In this document: in pieces, positions 7,257-15,380 of the stretch | Layout of the letters: each line of letters opens with the position of its first letter | How positions within the stretch are numbered: the stretch's first letter is position 1 | Source: CAIZGX01 sp964385405 | GTDB taxonomy: Bacteria > Bacteroidota > Bacteroidia > Flavobacteriales_D > Sanyastnellaceae | Length of the DNA stretch: 64,000 nt | Assembly: GCA_964385405.1 (NCBI GenBank) | Contig: CAYLOT010000009.1 | Span: 1 to 64,000 of the forward strand | Reading direction: 5' to 3' | Notes under the pieces: model-generated | What the model was told of the DNA's origin: nothing | What the model saw: only the letters and a program-made list of their open reading frames with translations | Databases searched by the model: none | Position numbers and translations under genes: made by a program

Positions 7257-8011
7257 AGCATCCTCTAATTCAAGCCTACGAAAGCGATTTCTTCGATGAA
7301 GAAGAAATGTACTTCATTCAAGATTGTTTGGGAGCATACATACGCTCTTTCAAGTTGCGAAGCGACACCGACAAGTGGAGAGAATTTATTGCTGAATTGA
7401 ATTCAACCGAGAAGCAATGGGCCCTTCATGCGCTAATGACCGACGACGAGTTGAAAGTGAATTCGTTGTTTGAAGAAGGAAAGAAAGATGTTGAAGTAGA
7501 CGTTACCTTGTATGAATTATTAGACTTCACCTACGAGCAAGTGTTGTTCCTTCGTCTGAAACCTTTAACCGATGCGGTTTTGTTAAAGACGTCTTTGACT
7601 CCAGATGAGGGTGACGCTGTTTTCGAACATCACATTGATCATGTCAGCGGAGAGGAACTCTACCGAAACACCGTTGAGAAATTAAACATTGATTTCTTCG
7701 TGGAGCGTATAGATTTTCCATTGGAAGTCCTCGATCCGCGTATTGTTCGTGTTTCCCCAAATAAGAACAACGAACTGCATAAACACGCCCACGAAACGGT
7801 ATTTGTGTTTTTCAAGGGAACCGGACAAGTGGTTATTGACGACAAAGTGGTTCCAGTTAAACCTGGAAGTATTGTTTTTATCCCGCGTTGGTCTATGCAC
7901 CAATCGCAGAACACGAGCAACGAAGAGATGATGTTCCTGGCCGTAGCCGACTTTGGATTTACAGGCAAAGCATTTATTGGAAATTATTTGAAGACCGCGC
8001 GATTGAAATGA
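7253..8011 (+). CDS. Cupin domain protein
   Basis: Protein of 252 residues with an acidic, mostly helical N-terminal half (1-145, no recognised family) and a C-terminal cupin barrel (about 155-235). Metal-binding motif 1 reads HKHAHE (H176, H178, H180, E181) followed by the expected glycine-containing turn. Motif 2 is PGSIVFIPRWSMH with H216. The protein is therefore probably a metal-dependent cupin, possibly a small-molecule binding or dioxygenase-type protein. Both ends overlap neighbours by 4 bases (ATGA), so its translation is coupled to the diiron protein before it and the MFS transporter after it. Confidence 0.8.
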   Translation: MKHPLIQAYESDFFDEEEMYFIQDCLGAYIRSFKLRSDTDKWREFIAELNSTEKQWALHALMTDDELKVNSLFEEGKKDVEVDVTLYELLDFTYEQVLFLRLKPLTDAVLLKTSLTPDEGDAVFEHHIDHVSGEELYRNTVEKLNIDFFVERIDFPLEVLDPRIVRVSPNKNNELHKHAHETVFVFFKGTGQVVIDDKVVPVKPGSIVFIPRWSMHQSQNTSNEEMMFLAVADFGFTGKAFIGNYLKTARLK

Positions 8012-9216
8012 GGAGAGGCAGACAGCCAGGAATGGCATTTATATTTATTACCATTTTAATTGATGTGATTGGCTTGGGAATTATCATTCCTGTGCTTCCC
8101 GATTTAATTGCCTCTTTAACGCACTCAACCATTACGGAAGCTGCGACTTGGGGCGGATGGCTCATAGGGGTTTATGCGTTTATGCAATTCTTCTTTTCTC
8201 CATTAATGGGTGCTTTAAGTGATTCTTATGGAAGAAGACCTATCATTCTACTTTCACTCTTAGGGTTAGGACTCGACTACTTACTTATGGCTGTAGCTCC
8301 GAATATTGCAATTCTTTTTATTGGTAGGATATTAAGTGGAATTATGGGCGCGAGTTTCACGGTGGCAACGGCATACATTGCCGATGTCTCAACTCCGGAA
8401 AAGCGCGCACAGAATTTCGGAATGCTGGGTGCTGCGTTTGGACTGGGATTTATTTTAGGTCCTGTTATCGGTGGGCTGCTTGGCGACATGGGTGCGCGAT
8501 TCCCTTTCTATGCTGCGGCTATATTGTCTTTGTTGAATTTCGTCTATGGCGTATTCATTCTTCCCGAATCTCATCCGGTTGAAAACAGAAGGACCTTTGA
8601 ATGGAAACGTGTGAATCCATTTACCAGCTTATTGCGCCTTCGCGCCTACAAAGGTTTCATGGGACTAATTGTGGCCTTTTTCTTTTTGTACATGGGCAGC
8701 TTTGCTATTCAAAGCACATGGTCGTTTTTTGGAAAGGCTCAATTTCATTGGGACAATGCAGATGTTGGATATTCTTTAGGAGCAGTTGGGGTTTTAATTT
8801 CTTTGGTTCAAGGCGGACTTATTCGCTATACCAGTAAGGCATTGGGAATGAAGAAGTCGATCTACATGGGAATGGCTTTTTCTGCAGTTGGACTCATTCT
8901 CTTTTCCTTTGCCAATGCAGGATGGATGATGTATGCCATTTTGGTTCCTTATTGCGTTGGCGGAATTTCAACTCCTTCGCTTCAAGGGTATATGAGCAAT
9001 CAAGTTCCCTTGAACGAGCAAGGCGAAATGCAAGGGTCACTCACATCCATGGTAAGCATTACCTCTTTTTTAGGTCCGCTTATTATGACTCAGACCTATG
9101 CCTATTTCGCTCAAGAAAATGCAATTGTTCATTTCCCGGGAGCAGCATTTATGCTAGGCGCTTTATTTACCATTCTTGCGCTTTTCCTCACTTATCGTAC
9201 CTTTCAAAAAATGTAA
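8008..9216 (+). CDS. MFS transporter, TetA/TCR family
   Basis: Twelve-helix transporter of 402 residues. The loop 2-3 motif A is clear (GALSDSYGRRP), and the helix 4-5 region FTVATAYIADVSTPEKRAQNFGMLGAAFGLGFILGP, here given only as its key parts ADVSTP and GPxxGG, is the signature of the TetA group of drug/proton antiporters. The start at 8008 (MRRGRQPG) is chosen because it overlaps the cupin stop as ATGA; longer in-frame starts lie inside the cupin gene. Members export tetracyclines or related compounds, but housekeeping copies of unknown substrate are common in Bacteroidota. The operon context suggests export of a product or intermediate of the diiron/cupin genes. Confidence 0.88.
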   Translation: MRRGRQPGMAFIFITILIDVIGLGIIIPVLPDLIASLTHSTITEAATWGGWLIGVYAFMQFFFSPLMGALSDSYGRRPIILLSLLGLGLDYLLMAVAPNIAILFIGRILSGIMGASFTVATAYIADVSTPEKRAQNFGMLGAAFGLGFILGPVIGGLLGDMGARFPFYAAAILSLLNFVYGVFILPESHPVENRRTFEWKRVNPFTSLLRLRAYKGFMGLIVAFFFLYMGSFAIQSTWSFFGKAQFHWDNADVGYSLGAVGVLISLVQGGLIRYTSKALGMKKSIYMGMAFSAVGLILFSFANAGWMMYAILVPYCVGGISTPSLQGYMSNQVPLNEQGEMQGSLTSMVSITSFLGPLIMTQTYAYFAQENAIVHFPGAAFMLGALFTILALFLTYRTFQKM

Positions 9217-9219
9217 CCC

Positions 9220-9699
9220 ATGAGAAAAGCGCTGTTCCTCGACAGAGACGGAGTCATTAACCACGATCCTGGAGACTACACCTATTCACTCGATGAATTT
9301 GTAATTCTTCCAACAGTCATGGAAGCACTGCAATTAGCGGTTTCCAAAGGATTCGAATTGGTTGTAGTTACAAATCAGGCGGGCATTTCTCGCGGACTGT
9401 ACACCAAAGAAGAGGTCGATCGCATTCACGATTTCTTCCAATCGGAATGCAAAAAGAACAACGTTGAGATACTCGAATTCTTCTACTCTATTCACCATCC
9501 GGATATCTGCAACTCGCTCTCGCGAAAGCCTGCAGGCTTGTGGGTGGAACGTGCTTGCGCGAAATACAAATTCGACAAAGACGCAAGTGTTATGATCGGA
9601 GATCGCGACCGCGATGTGCAATGCGCCAACGCAGCTGGGGTTCGCGGAATTCAGATGGAAAAGAACGGCGACTTATTGGAATACGTTAAAGCGCTTTAA
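9220..9699 (+). CDS. HAD-family phosphatase, GmhB-like (D-glycero-D-manno-heptose 1,7-bisphosphate 7-phosphatase type)
   Basis: HAD hydrolase of 159 residues of the histidinol-phosphate/GmhB subgroup. Motif I is FLDRDGVIN with D8 and D10, motif II is VVTNQAGISRG, and motif IV is MIGDRDRD. The segment HHPDICNSLSRKP corresponds to the zinc loop of GmhB, but the usual four-cysteine/histidine set is incomplete here (only one Cys), so zinc binding is doubtful. The likely role is dephosphorylation of a sugar phosphate, for example in ADP-heptose synthesis for lipopolysaccharide. It lies 3 bases after the MFS gene and 3 bases before the class IV aminotransferase gene. Confidence 0.85.
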   Translation: MRKALFLDRDGVINHDPGDYTYSLDEFVILPTVMEALQLAVSKGFELVVVTNQAGISRGLYTKEEVDRIHDFFQSECKKNNVEILEFFYSIHHPDICNSLSRKPAGLWVERACAKYKFDKDASVMIGDRDRDVQCANAAGVRGIQMEKNGDLLEYVKAL

Positions 9700-9702
9700 T
9701 TC

Positions 9703-10533
9703 ATGTTGGTCTGCTGGAACAGTTCATTTGTTGAAGAATCCGAACTTCACCTCGATGTTCGAAGCAATCGCGCCTTCCGTTACGGCGACGGTTTTTTCGA
9801 AACCATTCGTTTCGAAAACAACCGAATGCCTCTTTTCAAACATCATTTCAATCGGATAGAAACCTCAAACAAATTCTTTAAGTTCGAGCCTTCAACATTT
9901 TTATTTTCAGAAATTGAAAATCTCATTGCTGAAACCTTCCGATTAAATAACATTGCATCTGGAATTGCTCGCGTGAGTTTTTTCAGAACGAGCGAAGGAC
10001 GCTACACACCTCTTCAAAACGAATGTGCTTTTTTGATTGAAGTCACCGAACAACCGTTCGGTTCTTATTTTTCTTTGTTGAAGGAGGTGGGACTTTCCAC
10101 CAAAACCATTTTACACGCCCACGCCTTTTCCCATTTGAAAACGCTGAATGCGCTTCCCTATGTTTTCGCGGCTATGGAAGCCAAGGATAACGATTGGAAC
10201 GAATGTCTTCTTCTAAATACAAAAAATGAAATCGCTGAGGGCACTTGGAGTTCTTTGGTTTGGTTGGAAGGAAATGAATACTTTACACCTCCTCTTTCAA
10301 GCGGATGCGTAAACAGCACCATGAAGATCGCCTTGAAGGAAATGCTTCATTCCCAAGGGAAGATTTTGAATGAAAAAGCTTGTCAGGTTTCCAACCTTCA
10401 AGCTGCTCAAGAAATTTGGCTTCTCAATGCCACTCGCGGAATACAAGCCGTTGAGCAATTTCATGGCGCTTCCTATTCCCATGAAAAAGCAAAAAAAACG
10501 GCTCTTCATTTGGAAGAATTTCTTTCCAAATAA
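9703..10533 (+). CDS. Class IV aminotransferase-fold PLP enzyme (PabC/aminodeoxychorismate-lyase-like)
   Basis: Fold-type IV PLP enzyme of 276 residues. The catalytic lysine is K146 in FSHLKTLNALPYV. The conserved acidic residue is in NEIAEGTWSSLVW (E179) and the N-terminal RYGDGFFETIRF motif is intact. The length and the KTLN..LPYV motif fit aminodeoxychorismate lyase or a short D-amino-acid/branched-chain transaminase; these cannot be separated with confidence here. As the last gene of a five-gene run led by a CADD-like diiron protein it invites a p-aminobenzoate link, since PabC makes p-aminobenzoate, but that is speculation. Confidence 0.85.
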   Translation: MLVCWNSSFVEESELHLDVRSNRAFRYGDGFFETIRFENNRMPLFKHHFNRIETSNKFFKFEPSTFLFSEIENLIAETFRLNNIASGIARVSFFRTSEGRYTPLQNECAFLIEVTEQPFGSYFSLLKEVGLSTKTILHAHAFSHLKTLNALPYVFAAMEAKDNDWNECLLLNTKNEIAEGTWSSLVWLEGNEYFTPPLSSGCVNSTMKIALKEMLHSQGKILNEKACQVSNLQAAQEIWLLNATRGIQAVEQFHGASYSHEKAKKTALHLEEFLSK

Positions 10534-10563
10534 ACCCCTCTCCTTTTGTATTTTAGCCCCGCT

Positions 10564-12843
10564 ATGAAATTAAACCTTCGTCAACTTTTTGCTGCAACCG
10601 TCTTATCTGTTGCTTTCTTCAATGCATTTGCACAGCCACAAGTAAATCCTTGGAACGACAAGTTTCGTCAATTGGGCCCCGATGAAATGGCCACTCCGAA
10701 TACCTATCGCACTGCGAGCGGTGCTCCGGGAACCGACTATTGGCAGCAGCAAGTCGATTATAAAATGAAGATTCGTTTAGACGACGACATTCAAAAGATT
10801 CATGGTGAAGAGACCATCACGTACCACAACAACTCTCCGGATGTGTTGTATTACTTATGGATTCAGCTCGATCAGAACATTTACGCAAAAGACAATAACA
10901 CCGCGAAGATTGAGCAGATGAAGATTAGTGATCAAATGCAAACCAACGACCTTATAGATTTGTATCCTTGGTTCGACGGTGGTTTCAAACTAGATAAAGT
11001 GGCAGATGCTGCGGGAAAAGACCTTCCGTACATCGTGAATCAAACGATGATGCGCATTGATTTACCCAAGCCTATTCAGCCTGGACAAACCTATTCTTTC
11101 CAAATAAACTGGAACTACAACATCAATGACCGCATGCGTTTGGGCGGAAGAAGCGGTTACGAATATTTCGATACAGATAAGAACTACTTGTACACCATTG
11201 CGCAGTACTATCCGCGCTTGGTTGCTTACATGGACTACAGCGGATGGCAGCACAAACAATTTTTAGGATCAGGTGAATTCACGCTTGACTTCGGAAATTA
11301 CGAAGTGGCCATTACTGTTCCTTCAGACCACATTGTAGCGGCTTCTGGCGTATTGCAAAATCCGAAAGACGTTTTAACTGCCGATCAACTTTCGCGTTAT
11401 AACAAAGCGAAAACCAGCACAGAGCCTGTTATTATTTGTACACAAGACGAAGCCATTGCGCGTGAGAAAGGACATGAGAAAGCTTTGAAGACATGGGTAT
11501 TCAAAGCGGATAACGTTCGCGACTTTGCTTTTGCTACTTCAAGAAAATTCATCTGGGATGCGCAGTCGGTAGACATCAACGGAAAGAAGCCAATGGCCAT
11601 GAGTTTCTATCCGAAAGAGGGAAATCCCCTTTGGGAGCAATACAGCACGCGTGTTGTAGCACATACATTGAAGTCATACAGCGCTCACACCATTGACTAT
11701 CCCTATCCGGTTGCCATTAGCGTTCATGCCAAATGGATTGGCATGGAATACCCAATGATTTGTTTCAACGGTGGAAGACCAGAAGCAGACGGAACATACA
11801 GCGAAGGAACAAAAACAGGCATGCTGTCTGTTATCATTCACGAAGTGGGACACAACTTCTTTCCTATGATTATTAATAGCGATGAGCGTCAGTGGACATG
11901 GATGGACGAAGGGTTGAACACCTTCTGCGAATACTTGGCAGAAAAAGAATGGGATCGTGAATTCCCTATCCGTCGCGGTCCTGCAAGAAACATTGTAGAT
12001 TACATGAAAGGAGACAAAACGAAAATGTCTCCAATTATGACCAACTCAGAGAGTATTTATCAATTTGGAAACAACGCTTATGGAAAACCTGCAACCGGAT
12101 TGAACATTCTTCGCGAAACCATTATGGGAAGAGAGTTGTTTGATTATGCATTCAAAGAATATTGCAGAAGATGGGCGTTCAGACACCCTACCCCAGAAGA
12201 TTTCTTCCGCAGCATGGAAGATGCGAGTGCTGTTGATTTGGATTGGTTCTGGAGAGGTTGGTTCTATACAACCGAGCATTGCGACATGAATTTGAAAAGT
12301 GTTCGCGAGTTCACTATTAACGGCCACGACCCGAAAGTTGAAAAGGCTTTGTTGAAAGCGAAAGCAGATGCACAGCCTGCAGATATCTCTTTAACACGCG
12401 ACAAGCAAGAAGGAATCATCCCTGTCGTAGATCAGAATCCTGTTACCCGCGATAAATACAACGACGACAATCCGTATGCAGTTACTCCTGAAGACGAAAA
12501 GAAATACGAAGAGTACAAAAAGAACTTGACTCCAGAAGAGCAAAAGCTTTTGAACGAAACGAATTACTTCTATGAGTTAACAGTTGAGAACGTTGGCGGA
12601 TTGATTATGCCATTGATTTTCGAGTTCACGTTTGAAGATGGAAGTAAACAAATCGAGCGCATCCCTGCCGAAATCTGGAAAATGTCTGAAGCCACTGCTA
12701 GCAAGGTGTTCCGTTTTGGAAAGAAAGTAACCAATATTGCTCTAGACCCTTTGTTAGAAACCGCAGATGTTGAGTTGAATAACAACTTCTGGCCAACGAG
12801 AAATGTGCCTTCGCAATTCGAATTGTTTAAACAGAAGAGGTAA
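10564..12843 (+). CDS. Secreted M1 family metallopeptidase
   Basis: Zinc aminopeptidase-like protein of 759 residues. A signal peptide covers about residues 1-23 (MKLNLRQLFAATVLS..., ending NAFAQ), and the start at 10564 is chosen on this basis. The catalytic site is HEVGH (426-430) with the third zinc ligand E449 in WMDEG. The usual exopeptidase GxMEN motif is represented by GMEYP (about 393-397). The C-terminal third is an uncharacterised domain typical of Bacteroidota homologues. The protein is likely periplasmic or surface-associated and works in peptide degradation. No T9SS signal is seen at its C-terminus. Confidence 0.92.
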   Translation: MKLNLRQLFAATVLSVAFFNAFAQPQVNPWNDKFRQLGPDEMATPNTYRTASGAPGTDYWQQQVDYKMKIRLDDDIQKIHGEETITYHNNSPDVLYYLWIQLDQNIYAKDNNTAKIEQMKISDQMQTNDLIDLYPWFDGGFKLDKVADAAGKDLPYIVNQTMMRIDLPKPIQPGQTYSFQINWNYNINDRMRLGGRSGYEYFDTDKNYLYTIAQYYPRLVAYMDYSGWQHKQFLGSGEFTLDFGNYEVAITVPSDHIVAASGVLQNPKDVLTADQLSRYNKAKTSTEPVIICTQDEAIAREKGHEKALKTWVFKADNVRDFAFATSRKFIWDAQSVDINGKKPMAMSFYPKEGNPLWEQYSTRVVAHTLKSYSAHTIDYPYPVAISVHAKWIGMEYPMICFNGGRPEADGTYSEGTKTGMLSVIIHEVGHNFFPMIINSDERQWTWMDEGLNTFCEYLAEKEWDREFPIRRGPARNIVDYMKGDKTKMSPIMTNSESIYQFGNNAYGKPATGLNILRETIMGRELFDYAFKEYCRRWAFRHPTPEDFFRSMEDASAVDLDWFWRGWFYTTEHCDMNLKSVREFTINGHDPKVEKALLKAKADAQPADISLTRDKQEGIIPVVDQNPVTRDKYNDDNPYAVTPEDEKKYEEYKKNLTPEEQKLLNETNYFYELTVENVGGLIMPLIFEFTFEDGSKQIERIPAEIWKMSEATASKVFRFGKKVTNIALDPLLETADVELNNNFWPTRNVPSQFELFKQKR

Positions 12844-12849
12844 AACGTT

Positions 12850-12885
12850 AAGAAGAGTTAAGAGAAAGGAAGAAAAGGGAAGATA
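12850..12885 (+). repeat. Purine-rich dispersed element, copy 1
   Basis: A nearly pure A/G stretch with the order AAGAAGAGTTAAGAGAAAGG then GAAGAAAAGGGAAGAT, just after the M1 peptidase stop. It shares the AAGAGAAGTTAAGAAAAG core, with small changes, with the copies at 26184-26218, 39949-40015 and 41300-41326. All four are on the plus strand. Confidence 0.6.
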
Positions 12886-12890
12886 AATAG

Positions 12891-12912
12891 AGGGCGAAAG
12901 ATTTTTCGCCCT
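12891..12912. terminator. Hairpin AGGGCGAAA/TTTCGCCCT between the M1 peptidase and the LytTR remnant
   Basis: A perfect 9-base-pair stem with a 4-base loop lies right after the purine-rich element and touches the stop of the LytTR remnant. The T-run after the stem is weak on both strands, so it is only a possible terminator for the peptidase gene and for the minus-strand remnant. Confidence 0.5.
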
Positions 12913-13408
12913 TAAATAAGATTGAGTCGATTCAATAAAGCTTCCTTGAAATTGCGACCGATGCTAATTTCCGCGGAAGGCATTTTGATCATTTGACGAG
13001 CCATGTCTTTGTCTTCATTACAATTGAGGTTAATGACAGAACTATGGTTGACTTGCACGAAATCTCTTTGAGCAAGCATTGCTTGTAGTTCTTTCAATGA
13101 AATCTTACAATTTATCAAGCGTTTCGCAACAGAGATACTGCTTTACTTCCCCGTCTACTTCAATATATCCTATTTCTGAAATAGCAATTTTCTTAAGCTT
13201 GTTTCCAACAAGCGTATACAAGCATCGGTATACTGGCATGCTTTGAGTCACAAATCCGATAGTTTAACTCGAATGTTCTACCGCAAAGTCTATGCCCCAG
13301 ATCTGAGATATTTACATCGAGCAATGCACGAACCAACTCATCGCCTTCAATAATTAATACGCGAATCTTCGCTGTATCTGAGATTATTACATTGTTTGAA
13401 TCACTCAT
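12912..13408 (-). pseudogene. Decayed LytTR-type response regulator
   Basis: Remains of a receiver-LytTR regulator in three reading frames. From 13408 one frame gives a receiver N-terminus (KIRVLIIEGDELVRALL, with the acidic pocket partly kept) that ends at a stop at 13193 without the rest of the receiver. A second frame, around 13120-13240, continues into the LytTR domain start (LVGNKLKKIAISEIGYIEVD). A third frame, 13118 down to 12912, carries its C-terminal half (KISLKELQAMLAQRDF, VNHSSVINLN, ISIGRNFKEALL). At least two frameshifts and loss of most of the receiver are needed to explain this, so no functional protein is expected. No LytS-type kinase lies nearby. This region is the only stretch over 300 bases without an intact gene. 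Confidence 0.8.
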
Positions 13409-13531
13409 ATTACATGGGCAATTCATTATTGTGCGAAACAACAACCAATCCTTCAAACTAACAATGCGCATACTATAAGTGTTGAAAATACTTGATTTCA
13501 TTTTTGTTATTCTTAGCTAAATTTGTTGTGT

Positions 13532-13819
13532 ATGAATATACTCAATCAAACCGAAACCGAAGAAGAAGTTTTACTCGACGTTGTTACCGATGAACAATAT
13601 CAGCTAGTGGTTTACAACGACGATGTGAATACTTTCGATCATGTCATTCATGCACTCATGACCATTTGTAAGCATGAATGGATTCAAGCCGAACAGTGCG
13701 CGCTAATTATTCACACAACGGGAAAAACTGTTGTGAAGTCAGGTCCCTACAAGGAAATGGAACGCATGTGCACCGCTCTCCACGACAGAAGCATAACAGC
13801 TGAAATAGAAAAAAAATAA
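13532..13819 (+). CDS. clpS: ATP-dependent Clp protease adaptor ClpS
   Basis: N-end-rule adaptor of 95 residues that delivers substrates to ClpA/ClpC-ClpP. The core motif YQLVVYNDDVNTFDHVIHAL is conserved in its key residues (Asn-Asp-Asp, Thr, Val-Ile), as are CALIIHTTGKTVVKSG and the C-terminal EMERMCTALHDRSITAEIE. The ATG at 13532 is preferred; in-frame TTG codons just upstream would add three residues. A TAAATTTG element at 13518-13525 fits the Bacteroidota -7 consensus and would place transcription initiation almost on the ATG. It is followed after 2 bases by the TPR gene. Confidence 0.95.
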   Translation: MNILNQTETEEEVLLDVVTDEQYQLVVYNDDVNTFDHVIHALMTICKHEWIQAEQCALIIHTTGKTVVKSGPYKEMERMCTALHDRSITAEIEKK

Positions 13820-13821
13820 GT

Positions 13822-14148
13822 ATGTCGAACACGCGCTTGGATCAGATTCTAAAGATGCTAGAAACCCATCCGAACGACCCGTTTCTTCATTACGCCTCTG
13901 CCCTTGAGTATGAAAAGTTAGAACAGTTCGAGCAAGCGATTGCTATACTTGAAAAACTTGTTATTGAGCAGTCCGATTATCTGCCAACGTATTTTAAAAC
14001 CGGACAGCTGCACGAAGTTATAGGAAATACAGAACGCGCCATTGAATTGTACCTGGAAGGAAAACGCTTGGCTCGTATTCAGAAAGACCTCAAAACCGAA
14101 GGCGAACTTTCAGAAGCATTGATGCTCTTAGACGTGTTCGACGAATGA
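13822..14148 (+). CDS. Small tetratricopeptide-repeat protein
   Basis: Protein of 108 residues made of about two and a half TPR units: FLHYASALEYEKLEQFEQAIAILE and YLPTYFKTGQLHEVIGNTERAIELYLEG (only the A/Y/L/G pattern matters) show the helical hairpin spacing. There is no signal peptide, so it is cytoplasmic and probably a protein-protein interaction module. It sits between clpS (2 bases upstream) and a glycosyltransferase gene that overlaps its stop as ATGA. Confidence 0.8.
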   Translation: MSNTRLDQILKMLETHPNDPFLHYASALEYEKLEQFEQAIAILEKLVIEQSDYLPTYFKTGQLHEVIGNTERAIELYLEGKRLARIQKDLKTEGELSEALMLLDVFDE

Positions 14149-15272
14149 GCTCCTCGCCTCGCCTTCCCAAAATAGCATTTTACTGCAGCTCTATTAGTTG
14201 GGGCGGATTGGAGATGAATAGCGTTCGCTATGCGCAAGCCCTTCAACAAGAAAATTTCGAGATTCAAATTTATGGTGTTGAAGGAAGTTCTTTTTTCCAA
14301 ATGGCTATTGACTGGGGATTGCCTGTTCAGGCGGTTCCGCGAAACAAGAAATATTTCGACTTCAAACATGCGCGACGTCTTGCTAAAATTTTTCAAAATG
14401 ATGGAATTGAGATAGTCCATTTCCGTGACAATCGCGATTTAGATTTTTTGGGTTGGGTAAAATTTTTCTCTTCAGGAAGAATCAAACTGGTTTATCACCA
14501 AGCCATGCAATTGGGTGTTTCGAAGAAAGATTTCTTGCATACATATCGTTTCAATCGAATTGACGCTTGGGTATCTACTTTGGATTACATGAAAAGGCAA
14601 GTGCTCTCGCACACAAAGTTTTCTAAAAAGAAACTTCATGTTATCCCGCTTGGAACCGGTATTGACAGCACTTCCATTCTTTCCAAAGACGAAGCACGAA
14701 AGCTTTTGAACTTGCCCTCCAATGAATTTCTTGTTGGTGTAGTTGGAAGGTTAGATGAAAAGAAAGGTCAACATGAAGTCATTCAAGCACTTTCTATATT
14801 GAAGGAAAATGAGAAAAACATTCACGTTGTTTTCATTGGCGACAAAACAAAAAATGAAGCCAATGACTATGTTCAGAAGTTGAACGATGCCATTGAAATC
14901 AATCATCTTCAAGAAAAGACAACTTTCCTTCCTCATCAATCTGATATTCAAAAATTATACGGAGCTTTTGATTTGGTTATTGTCCCCAGTTGGGAGGAAA
15001 CTTTTGGAACCGTCACCATTGAAGCCATGGCCAGCGGCGTTCCAGTAATTGGAAGTAATACCGCAGGCACGGCAGAAATATTGGGCAATGGAACTTTTCT
15101 TTTCCAACCAAAAAATTCGGAAGACCTTTCTGCCAAGCTCTTGAATGTATTGCAAGATGACTCTTTGCGAGCGAATTGGGCCGTTGACCTTCAACATAAA
15201 TTCAAAGAAAAATATTCCATGCAAGCGAGTGTTAAGGCATGGAAAGAACTACTTATTGCAACCCTTGATTAA
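14145..15272 (+). CDS. Glycosyltransferase family 4 (GT-B fold)
   Basis: Glycosyltransferase of 375 residues. The N-terminal half carries the GT-B acceptor-side glycine loop (SWGGLEMNS). The C-terminal half has the GT4 features: VGRLDEKKGQHEVIQAL near residues 205-220 and the ExFGTVTIEAMASGVPVIGSNTAGTAEI-type donor site, of which EETFGTVTIEAMA is the key part. It probably adds a sugar to lipopolysaccharide or another surface glycan from a nucleotide-sugar donor. The start overlaps the TPR gene stop as ATGA. No other polysaccharide genes are adjacent. Confidence 0.9.
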   Translation: MSSSPRLPKIAFYCSSISWGGLEMNSVRYAQALQQENFEIQIYGVEGSSFFQMAIDWGLPVQAVPRNKKYFDFKHARRLAKIFQNDGIEIVHFRDNRDLDFLGWVKFFSSGRIKLVYHQAMQLGVSKKDFLHTYRFNRIDAWVSTLDYMKRQVLSHTKFSKKKLHVIPLGTGIDSTSILSKDEARKLLNLPSNEFLVGVVGRLDEKKGQHEVIQALSILKENEKNIHVVFIGDKTKNEANDYVQKLNDAIEINHLQEKTTFLPHQSDIQKLYGAFDLVIVPSWEETFGTVTIEAMASGVPVIGSNTAGTAEILGNGTFLFQPKNSEDLSAKLLNVLQDDSLRANWAVDLQHKFKEKYSMQASVKAWKELLIATLD

Positions 15273-15285
15273 GCTAAAAATATTT

Positions 15286-15317
15286 TTTGAATATATACCA
15301 ATTGCGTTGTATCCTTG
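15286..15317 (+). promoter_or_regulatory. Candidate promoter of rho
   Basis: TTTG at 15286-15289, then 20 bases, then TATCCTTG at 15310-15317. This fits the Bacteroidota sigma-70 form TTTG-N19/20-TAnnTTTG with one mismatch. It leaves a leader of about 60 bases before the rho ATG at 15381. Confidence 0.45.
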
Positions 15318-15380
15318 CATTGCTGAAAGCAAATCGCTTTCGATTTCCCAACATTACATTTTGAATTTCATTTCCCCCAC

